From Bacteroidota bacterium (lineage in GTDB: Bacteria; Bacteroidota; Bacteroidia; Chitinophagales; Saprospiraceae), in contig JAFMDF010000061.1 of NCBI GenBank assembly GCA_017857395.1, positions 1 to 37,226 of the forward strand: a stretch of DNA of 37,226 nucleotides. Direction: 5' to 3'. Position numbers and translations under genes: made by a program. The notes beneath the pieces were generated by a model, which was not told where the DNA came from, searched no databases, and worked only from the letters and a program-made list of their open reading frames with translations. Shown here one piece after another: positions 24,011 through 31,357 of the stretch (position 1 is the first letter of the stretch; each line of letters starts with the position of its first letter).

Positions 24011-26135
24011 TTATTAGGCTTTTACTTATGGTAAAATAAAATGTTGTTCCTTCATTTAATGTTGATTCAAACCAAATTTTTCCACCGTGTCTAGCAATAA
24101 TTTTTTTACAAAGTGCCAAGCCAATACCTGTCCCTTCATAATCCTCTCTCCTATGCAGTCGTTTGAATATTTCAAAAACTTTAGTTTCATAACGTTTATC
24201 AATACCGATTCCATTATCTTTCACAAAAAACATCAGCTCTTTAGGACTATCCTCATAACCTATTTCGATTTCAGGAGTGTCCTTATTAAACTTGAGGGCA
24301 TTTGTAATTAAGTTAAAAAAGACTATCCCTAACTGATCAGGTTCGCAATAAACCTCCTTAGGCATTTCCAAAATATTGACCGCAGCTTTAGTTTCGGTTA
24401 TTTTCCGTTTTAAACCAAATAACTTTGCTTCTATTATCCTATCTAATTTTATTGTTCTTAGCGCTGATTCCTTTCTGCCGACTCTAGAATATTTTAATAA
24501 ATTTTGAATCAATTTAGACATTCTATTCACCCCATCTACTATGTATTTAATATATTCCTTCCCTTCTTCATCAATTTTATCTCGGTACTGTCTTTCTAGT
24601 AATTGCACAAAATTGCCGACCATTCGTAAGGGTTCTTGTAAATCATGGGAAGCAATGTAAGCAAATTGTTGTAAGTCTTGATTTGATCGGCGCAACTCTA
24701 AGTTGGATTGTTGTAAATCCACCGTCCGAACTTTTACTTCCTTTTCTAGTTTTTCATTTAATAATTTTAATTCAATAATTAAATCCTTAATCTTTTCCTC
24801 TTGTAATTTCTGTTCATTAATATCTTCGAGCATTACAACCTCACTAATCTTCTCCCCATTTTCATCTCTTAGAATAGAAATATTAAGATTCGCCCAAAAT
24901 TGTTCCCCTGATTTTCTTTGATATTTATTAAGTAATGAAAAATGGTCTTTCCCACTCTCAGAAAAAAATAAATATTCCTTTATATGAGATTCTAAATAAT
25001 CTGGACTACAAATATCTTCAATGTTAAGCAAACCAACCTCCTCTTGGGTATATCCAAAAATATCACAAACCTTTTGGTTAACATCATAAAAGGGTCTTTT
25101 GAAATCATCTAATAGGACAATTCCCAGTGGACTATCTTCAAAAAATCTTCTGAATCGAGTTTCACTTGCTGCCAATTTTTTATCCGCATGATTCTTTTCG
25201 GTAACATCTCTATAATTATAGACTCTACCAACAATTTCTCCATCAAAAATCTGAGGTTGCGTATGGCTCTCTACTATCCTACCATCCAATAAATAAACTA
25301 CATGAAAAGTTTCGATAGACGAATTTTGTGCTACAGCAGCAAAACCTGCTAATATTTCTTCTTTATTTATAACTTTTGATAAATTAGATTTGGTTATTTT
25401 TTTGATACTTCCTGTTTTTAATACTTCTTCCAAGTTCCACATTTCTAGGTACTTCTTGTTATATCCCGTAATTTCCCCCTCAATACTAACAATCAAAGTA
25501 GCATCTTTTGTGGCATTTAATGCTGCATTTTTTAAAGAAATGGCTTTCCTTAATTCTAATTCCCTATTTTTTCTATATTCAAAAGTGATATGTATGATCA
25601 AATAATTGGCAATTAGGGCAATTAAGATAATTATTATCGAAGTGATTATTGGAAATTCACCCTCCCCAGAAACAACTGTTTTTTGAGACAAAAAGGCAAA
25701 AGCGACTACATTTAAAGAAGTAAAAATTAGGTGACCTATCTGCATCTTTCTGTTCTCTTCATGAAGATAAATCAATAAAAAGGTAATCGTCCCATAAATT
25801 AAATAATTAGCATGAAGAACAGGTCGCTGGGTAGCTGCAAAAGTAATTCCCAGTGGTATAATAATACTAGCAATATGCCAGCCTAATTTAGGCCGCTTCC
25901 AATAACTTAAAAAAGGTAGCCCTATAAATACTATCATTAATATAAATGGTCCTTGAAAGGCACTTTTCGTATATCCTGTAAGAATTCTTAGTAGAAAGGA
26001 TACCAAAAATCCAATTAGACAAAACATATAGGCTTTGTTCATCAGTCTAATTTTGGCATTCTCCTGTTCACTACGGTCATTAGAAGTACCCCAAGCAGCA
26101 TAATTTTCCCAGTACTGTTTCAATAAATTGACCAT
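23970..26135 (-). CDS. Membrane PAS histidine kinase with phytochrome-type DHp
   Basis: This is a 721-residue integral-membrane sensor kinase. The N-terminal 185 residues contain about six hydrophobic helices (near 37-52, 62-78, 86-101, 108-124, 134-150, 162-184), a MASE-like membrane sensor not matched to a named family. Two PAS domains follow at about 200-315 and 323-441. A coiled coil (445-488) precedes the H-box FAYIASHDLQEPLRMV with H497, the form seen in phytochrome-like kinases. The ATPase shows NLITNALKFN, VKDNGIGID and EGTGIGLAL. It overlaps the Rcp1-like regulator, its probable partner. A -7 box lies just upstream, and the gene is divergent from the FIST gene. Confidence 0.92.
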   Translation of the reverse strand: MVNLLKQYWENYAAWGTSNDRSEQENAKIRLMNKAYMFCLIGFLVSFLLRILTGYTKSAFQGPFILMIVFIGLPFLSYWKRPKLGWHIASIIIPLGITFAATQRPVLHANYLIYGTITFLLIYLHEENRKMQIGHLIFTSLNVVAFAFLSQKTVVSGEGEFPIITSIIIILIALIANYLIIHITFEYRKNRELELRKAISLKNAALNATKDATLIVSIEGEITGYNKKYLEMWNLEEVLKTGSIKKITKSNLSKVINKEEILAGFAAVAQNSSIETFHVVYLLDGRIVESHTQPQIFDGEIVGRVYNYRDVTEKNHADKKLAASETRFRRFFEDSPLGIVLLDDFKRPFYDVNQKVCDIFGYTQEEVGLLNIEDICSPDYLESHIKEYLFFSESGKDHFSLLNKYQRKSGEQFWANLNISILRDENGEKISEVVMLEDINEQKLQEEKIKDLIIELKLLNEKLEKEVKVRTVDLQQSNLELRRSNQDLQQFAYIASHDLQEPLRMVGNFVQLLERQYRDKIDEEGKEYIKYIVDGVNRMSKLIQNLLKYSRVGRKESALRTIKLDRIIEAKLFGLKRKITETKAAVNILEMPKEVYCEPDQLGIVFFNLITNALKFNKDTPEIEIGYEDSPKELMFFVKDNGIGIDKRYETKVFEIFKRLHRREDYEGTGIGLALCKKIIARHGGKIWFESTLNEGTTFYFTISKSLINEKYVPLDSNLVG

Positions 26136-26657
26136 GCCTTTAGATAATTAAGCAAATTTATATTGGTGATAGTAAGAAATATTACTGTTTTAATACTTGA
26201 TACACAAGTTCTTAAAGGTATGTTCACTAAGAGATAAAGTCACTAAGTAAAAACCAAATAAGAATAGATACCATATAATTAAAAAAATACGGGGAATATT
26301 AATTAGGGAGGGAATTATATCTTTACTCCTTCTATTGCAAAAAAAATACCAAAGGTTACGCTTTTTCAAAAATTACTTGGGAATCTAAAAATAAAGAAAA
26401 TCTTAGCGCTTATTAATCTAGCATAGTTTTTGTTTTACTTTTACTAATTCACCTCCCTACTTCCCTCCCTAATTATAAACTACTATTTAATCTAAGTTGC
26501 GTTAAATTATTGTATTGTTAAAATCTACCTTTAGTCAATATTTTCGGTCATTTTAACAATACAACAATATAACAATATAACAATAAAGCAATATAGCCAT
26601 TTGGATTTTCCGCAACTCAGGTTATTTATTTCAAAATCATCTACAATCTAATAGTCT
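26136..26657. repeat. Divergent gap with two nested inverted repeats
   Basis: No gene lies in this 522-bp gap between the kinase (minus) and the FIST gene (plus). AATTAGGGAGGGAA (26301-26314) pairs perfectly with 26461-26474, 146 bp away. A second element follows: AGTTGCG (26495-26501) with CGCAACT (26611-26617), enclosing 26507-26524, which pairs with 26550-26567 at 17 of 18 positions. ACAATATA units repeat in tandem at about 26556-26595. Confidence 0.75.
26153..26160 (-). promoter_or_regulatory. Possible -7 box for the membrane kinase
   Basis: TAAATTTG on the minus strand matches TAnnTTTG and lies 18 bp upstream of the ATG at 26135. No -33 TTG was seen. Confidence 0.35.
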
Positions 26658-27788
26658 ATGCAATCAAAATTAATCTTCACTATATCTTTAGAGACTTTAA
26701 GTCACCAAATTCAAAAAACTATTCAAGATGAATTTCAGCCTACATTAGCAATTATATTTGCCTCTCCTGCAATGGGTTTAGAGGCATTGAGGGTACTATT
26801 TAATAAAAATAATATTCAAATAATCGGAGCTTCAACGGCAGGAGAAATCGGTAATACGGCTATCCAAGGAGCGGGGATTTCTTTACTGTTACTTGACCCG
26901 CCAACTTCTCATTTTAAAATTATACAACGGGAAGCCAACTATGAATCATCTCCAGAAATAGGCGTACAAATAGCACAAGTAGCACAAACCTATTTTAAGA
27001 ACCCTGCTTTTATCATGGTTTTTTCTATGAATATTTGTGGAGATACAATGATAGATGGTATTTCCAAAACGTTAAATGGGTATCCCTCCATTTTCGGAGG
27101 AATGGCAGGAGATGATATGAAAATGAAAGAATCTTATACTTTTTCTAATGAAAAAGTTAGCTCCAATTCAGTTACTGTTTTGATATTAGATAATGACAAA
27201 ATAGCAGTAGAAGGCATGGCTTTGTCTGGCTGGCAACCAATTGGATTAGAAAACAAGATAACTAAAGCCAATAATAATATTATCCACGAAATAAATGAAG
27301 AACCAGCGCTTGATGTAGTAAAACGCTATTTTGGAGATTATTTTGCTAATTCTTTAAATGAAGATTCCTTATCTTTAGGCATAGCTCAATATCCATTACA
27401 AATTATTCGAGAAGATTCCTATGTCCTAAGAGCAGCTTTAGATTCCAATGAAAGCGACGGTTCTCTATTGATGGCAGGTCCAGTAACGACAGGGGATTCT
27501 TTCCGTTTTTCTATTGCACCCGGCTTCGAAGTAGTAGAGGATACCATCCAAGGATTTAAAGATTTCGCTAAAGAAAAGCCTGAAGCAGATGCCTTATTAA
27601 TGTTTTCTTGTGTTGCTAGGCACATGTCTCTAGGACCAATGATTGAAGAAGAAATAGAAGGTATTTACAACGTTTGGCAAAAGCCTATGGCAGGTTTTTT
27701 TACGTATGGTGAAGTAGGTCAACAAAGTACAGGAACTTCTCATTTCTATAATGAAACTTGCAGTTTAGTGCTTTTGAAAGAGCTATAA
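26658..27788 (+). CDS. FIST-domain sensory protein
   Basis: This 376-residue protein carries a FIST_N domain (about 30-215) and a FIST_C domain (about 220-365). Recognisable blocks are FASPAMGLEALRVLFN, IIGASTAGEIGNTAIQGAGI, YPSIFGGMAGDD, DKIAVEGMALSGWQPIG and the C-terminal CVARHMSLGP and PMAGFFTYGEVGQQSTGTSH. FIST domains occur in signal-transduction proteins and are proposed to bind small ligands such as amino acids; that is a proposal from comparative genomics, not a measured activity here. There is no kinase, cyclase or receiver attached, so it probably supplies a ligand signal to the neighbouring kinases. No signal peptide or membrane helix is seen. Confidence 0.9.
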   Translation: MQSKLIFTISLETLSHQIQKTIQDEFQPTLAIIFASPAMGLEALRVLFNKNNIQIIGASTAGEIGNTAIQGAGISLLLLDPPTSHFKIIQREANYESSPEIGVQIAQVAQTYFKNPAFIMVFSMNICGDTMIDGISKTLNGYPSIFGGMAGDDMKMKESYTFSNEKVSSNSVTVLILDNDKIAVEGMALSGWQPIGLENKITKANNNIIHEINEEPALDVVKRYFGDYFANSLNEDSLSLGIAQYPLQIIREDSYVLRAALDSNESDGSLLMAGPVTTGDSFRFSIAPGFEVVEDTIQGFKDFAKEKPEADALLMFSCVARHMSLGPMIEEEIEGIYNVWQKPMAGFFTYGEVGQQSTGTSHFYNETCSLVLLKEL

Positions 27789-27823
27789 AATTTATTTTTT
27801 TCATCAGACAAATTTAACTTAAA

Positions 27824-27907
27824 AGCTCATGCAAGGAGCAGAGAATTCGCAGAGAATTATAAATGAAAAAATTGTGTTCTTTGTGAAACATAAAAAATAA
27901 CATGAGC
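27824..27907. repeat. Inverted repeat with direct AGAGAATT pairs
   Basis: GCTCATG near 27824 pairs with CATGAGC at 27901-27907, with flanking TTAACTT/AAGTTAT reinforcing the stem. Inside lies a direct repeat, AGAGAATTCGCAGAGAATT. The rest of the gap to 28060 repeats CTTTG-rich words (CTTTGTGA, CTTTGCGTGA, ATCTTTGTC). The last contains TATCTTTG, which resembles a -7 box but may be part of the repeat. Confidence 0.55.
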
Positions 27908-28060
27908 CAAGTAAAGTTATAACAGACTGTCAATCAGGGCTGTTTTTAATTTTAATTATTCACTTTGTGAGTTCAGCCAACTTTGCGTGATTATCTTTGT
28001 CAAACTGCTTACTAATACAAAAACAAAGTTTCTAAAATAAACATCAAATTAATTTACAAA

Positions 28061-29857
28061 ATGTCGAAATACGCCCTGCTGTTAAAACAATTGGAAGAAA
28101 GTTTACTTCCTTACCTCAAAGAAGAGCAGGCTAAGGATTTATTAACAGAACAATTAGCAAAACTCAAAAAGGAATTTATTAAGAATGAATTTAAGGTAAA
28201 GAGAACGATTCAAGATAAACAGATAACTAAGCAAATTTTAGAGCATACCATTACAGAATTAAAAATTCAAAGTGAAAATTTAAAGCACCAAAAAGCGCTG
28301 ACAGAAGAACAAACCGCCTTTAAAGAACAATTATTTGCTAATGTAAGTCATGAACTACGCACCCCCTTACATGGTATTTTAGGAATGAGTCACCTGTTAG
28401 AAAATTCTACTTTAGACAAAGAACAAAGAGGATACACGGAAATCATTCGAAGCTCTGCCGATAATTTATTAATAATTATCAATGACTTATTAAATCTTTC
28501 CAAAATTAATGCGGGTAAAACACTTTTATTAAACGAACCTTTTTCTTTTGAAAATTTATTAACCGATTTAAACGGTGTTTTAACATTTAAAGCTAAAGGC
28601 AAAGGGCTAAATTTAGTTATTACGAACCCACCCAATATGCCCAAGTTCTTGATGGGAGATAGAACTCGACTTTATCAAATACTAATCAATTTGTTGAATA
28701 ATGCCATTAAGTTTACAGAGAAAGGCTACATCGCTTTAAATGTTTATGTATTAAGGAAAAATGAATCCACAATTGATTGTCAATTTGAAATAAAAGATAC
28801 GGGGATTGGGATTAAAACAGGTCAATTAAATAGTGTTTTTGATAGTTTCACGCAACTACTAGATAGTAAAAAAGAAAATAGTTTAGAAGGTGTTGGATTA
28901 GGACTTAACATCGTTAAAAAATTAGTCCAATTAATGAATGGAAAAATAAAGGTTAAAAGTAAAGTTGGGCAAGGAACAACCTTCTCCCTAAATTTATCTT
29001 TCGACATTCCCGCTGCATCGGCTATCAAAAACCTAACACTCCATAAGTCTGCTATCGTCATTCCTACTGCTTGGCAAGATAAAAAAATATTATTAATTGA
29101 AGATAATGAAGCTAACTTAGTTTATGCGCAAAATCTATTTGCTGGTGGGCATATTACATTAGACATCGCCAAAAATTTATCAATCGCCTATCACAAAGTT
29201 GGGCAACAATTATATGATTGTATTTTATCTGATGTAAAATTACCTGATGGGAATGGGTTTGAGTTAATTGCAAAATTAAGAGGAGACCACAGCGCCATTA
29301 ACCAAAGAACGCCAATTATGGTGCTTACGGCAAGTGCAAATGACAAGGAAGCCGATTATGCTAAAAAATTAAATGTTCAAAGCTATATAGGTAAACCATT
29401 CCCCCCTCAATTAATTATAAGTGAAATGAAAAAGATTTTTAAAGATAATAATGTGACCATTTCTAGTTTGCAAACTATGCAACGCCCAGCTAAAAACCGC
29501 TCTCCTGAGCCCTATTTTGCTCATTTAGAAAAGAATTTCAAAAATAAGCCGAGCTTGCAAATCGAAATGTTTGAAATATTTCTAAATCAATTACCTATGG
29601 CAATAAAACAAATGGGTAAAGGATTGGCAGAAAACGATTTAAAGGTTTTTCATTATGATGCACACCGAATAAAATCCACCATCAATATTATTGGCTTACC
29701 TAAACTAAAGCCGTTAATTACCAAGATGGATGAATTTTGCTATAAAAAAATAAATATAGACCAACTTCCTGAATTGTATACTCAATTTAAAATGCAAGCG
29801 GAGAAGGATATTAAAATAATTTTAGCACGAAAAGAAGAACTTTTAGTGGCTAGTTAG
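28061..29857 (+). CDS. Hybrid histidine kinase with receiver and HPt (HisKA-HATPase-REC-HPt)
   Basis: This soluble 598-residue hybrid kinase has an N-terminal helical, probably coiled-coil region (1-90) and no PAS domain, so its input likely comes from a partner. The kinase core has H97 in NVSHELRTPLHGILG. The ATPase motifs are LLNNAIKFTE, IKDTGIGI and EGVGLGLNIV. A receiver at about 342-460 has D391 in LSDVKLPDG and K445 in GKPF. A C-terminal HPt domain (about 485-590) carries H535 in YDAHRIKSTINIIG. The chain H97 to D391 to H535 is a complete phosphorelay ending at an HPt, which must pass phosphate to a separate receiver. It follows the FIST gene on the same strand, 272 bp downstream. Confidence 0.92.
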   Translation: MSKYALLLKQLEESLLPYLKEEQAKDLLTEQLAKLKKEFIKNEFKVKRTIQDKQITKQILEHTITELKIQSENLKHQKALTEEQTAFKEQLFANVSHELRTPLHGILGMSHLLENSTLDKEQRGYTEIIRSSADNLLIIINDLLNLSKINAGKTLLLNEPFSFENLLTDLNGVLTFKAKGKGLNLVITNPPNMPKFLMGDRTRLYQILINLLNNAIKFTEKGYIALNVYVLRKNESTIDCQFEIKDTGIGIKTGQLNSVFDSFTQLLDSKKENSLEGVGLGLNIVKKLVQLMNGKIKVKSKVGQGTTFSLNLSFDIPAASAIKNLTLHKSAIVIPTAWQDKKILLIEDNEANLVYAQNLFAGGHITLDIAKNLSIAYHKVGQQLYDCILSDVKLPDGNGFELIAKLRGDHSAINQRTPIMVLTASANDKEADYAKKLNVQSYIGKPFPPQLIISEMKKIFKDNNVTISSLQTMQRPAKNRSPEPYFAHLEKNFKNKPSLQIEMFEIFLNQLPMAIKQMGKGLAENDLKVFHYDAHRIKSTINIIGLPKLKPLITKMDEFCYKKINIDQLPELYTQFKMQAEKDIKIILARKEELLVAS

Positions 29858-29863
29858 GCATCC

Positions 29864-29942
29864 AAATCATAAATCACAATTCTGTCACGTAAAAACTAGA
29901 TGGATTTATGATTCGTGCTGTATGAATTGTGATTTATGATTT
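29864..29942. repeat. Hairpin with conserved GTCACGT core, copy 1
   Basis: The 19-nt arms 29864-29882 and 29924-29942 pair perfectly. The internal core (29881-29908, beginning TCTGTCACGTAAAAACTAGA) is identical over 28 nt to 36396-36423. It lies between convergent genes, 7 bp after the hybrid kinase stop and 25 bp from the dihydroorotase stop. The right arm runs into TTTTT, so it could terminate the plus-strand transcript. Confidence 0.93.
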
Positions 29943-29966
29943 TTGCCGAGAATTACTTACTCCGTA

Positions 29967-31304
29967 TTAATGCCTAAAAGTCAATCGTTCCCCCTTTTTA
30001 TCTTCAAAGAATTGTCCATCTTGGTAAGCTAAATGTCCACTAACAATCGTGTGGCTCACTTTACCTCTCAAAAATTTATTTTCAAAAGGAGACCATCCAC
30101 ATTTATAATGAATATTTTTTTTCATTACTTTCCATTTTTTATGCACATCGACAATCGCTAAATCTGCCCAATACCCTTCTCGAATATACCCCCTATCCTC
30201 TACTTTAAAACAAATGGCTGGTGCATGACACATTTTTTCTACAATTCGTTCTAAACTAATTTTTCCTTTATGATAAAACCCTAGCATTATATTTAAGGAA
30301 TGTTGTACTAAAGGAACGCCACCAGGTGCTTTAAAATACTCCGCACTCTTCTCTTCCCAAGTATGTGGCGCATGATCGGTGGCAATAATATCCAAACGAT
30401 TATCCAGTAAAGCAGGGAATAATGCCGCTTGATGTTTTTTATCTTTTATAGCTGGATTACACTTAATTTGATTGCCTAATTTTTCATAGTCTTTGCTATT
30501 AAAGTGTAGATGATGCACACATACCTCCGCAGTTATTCGCTTCTCCGCTAATGGAATATCATTTCTGAATAAGTCCAATTCTTTTTTAGTAGAGATATGT
30601 AAAATATGTAATCTGGTGTTATGTTTCTTCGCTAAATCTACCGCAAAAGAAGAAGATTTATAACAACCTTCTACATTCCTAATAATGGGATGTTGGCGAG
30701 CATGCGCATTTTCTCCATATTTTGCTTTGAAGGCAGCTACATTGGTGCGAATCGTCTCTTCATCCTCACAATGGGTAGCGATTAACATGGGTACTTCTTT
30801 GAATAACCCCTCCAAAGTCTTTTTATTATCTACCAGCATATTTCCAGTAGAAGACCCCATAAATATTTTAACGCCACAGACATTTTTTGCATTCGTTTTC
30901 AATACTTCGGCTAAATTATCATTAGACGCGCCCATAAAAAAAGAATAATTTGCCAATGATTTTCTAGCGCCAATTTGATATTTATCTTCTAATAATTCTT
31001 GAGTTAATGTGTTTGGTATTGTATTTGGCATTTCCATAAAGGAAGTAGTTCCTCCTGCTACCGCTGCACGAGGTTCCGTATACAAATCTGACTTATGGGT
31101 CAATCCTGGTTCTCTAAAATGTACTTGATCATCAATAATGCCAGGGATGCAGTATTTACCATTTCCCGCTATTTCTATAGTTGCGGTTTTATCAATACTT
31201 GCCGCTATCTTTTCAATGCGCCCATTTTTGACATATATATCAGCAGTTGTGATTTTTCCCTCGTTGACTACTTTAACTTCTTTTATTAAGATTGTTTTAG
31301 ACAT
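29967..31304 (-). CDS. pyrC: Dihydroorotase (PyrC, class I type)
   Basis: This 445-residue amidohydrolase closes carbamoyl-aspartate to dihydroorotate in pyrimidine synthesis. The metal-centre motifs are DDQVHFREPGLTHKSDL (58-74), K146 in GVKIFMGSSTG (the carbamylated-lysine position), H178 in ATHCE, H236 in LHILHIS and D310 in IATDHAPHTWEE. Substrate-binding MPNT is at 92-95. The usual first metal histidine of HxHxRE is Gln60 (QVHFRE), to my knowledge a common form in Bacteroidota dihydroorotases. A hydantoinase or allantoinase is less likely given the length and the FREPG and MPNT motifs. No other pyrimidine gene is adjacent. It has its own -7 box and ends at a hairpin. Confidence 0.9.
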   Translation of the reverse strand: MSKTILIKEVKVVNEGKITTADIYVKNGRIEKIAASIDKTATIEIAGNGKYCIPGIIDDQVHFREPGLTHKSDLYTEPRAAVAGGTTSFMEMPNTIPNTLTQELLEDKYQIGARKSLANYSFFMGASNDNLAEVLKTNAKNVCGVKIFMGSSTGNMLVDNKKTLEGLFKEVPMLIATHCEDEETIRTNVAAFKAKYGENAHARQHPIIRNVEGCYKSSSFAVDLAKKHNTRLHILHISTKKELDLFRNDIPLAEKRITAEVCVHHLHFNSKDYEKLGNQIKCNPAIKDKKHQAALFPALLDNRLDIIATDHAPHTWEEKSAEYFKAPGGVPLVQHSLNIMLGFYHKGKISLERIVEKMCHAPAICFKVEDRGYIREGYWADLAIVDVHKKWKVMKKNIHYKCGWSPFENKFLRGKVSHTIVSGHLAYQDGQFFEDKKGERLTFRH

Positions 31305-31337
31305 ATTCCTTATTTTCGGTTATAAAAGTAATGGCTG

Positions 31338-31345
31338 CAAATGTA
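31338..31345 (-). promoter_or_regulatory. -7 box for the dihydroorotase gene
   Basis: TACATTTG followed by C on the minus strand is a good TAnnTTTG match, 34 bp from the ATG at 31304. No -33 TTG at the normal spacing was seen. It overlaps the 54-bp gap after the upstream propeller gene, so the dihydroorotase can be transcribed independently. Confidence 0.45.
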
Positions 31346-31357
31346 AGCTAATTACAA

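Noticed and set aside
27992-27999. TATCTTTG as a -7 promoter box for the HPt hybrid kinase
   Set aside because: It sits in a stretch of repeated CTTTG words and lacks a -33 TTG at usual spacing, so the match may come from the repeat.
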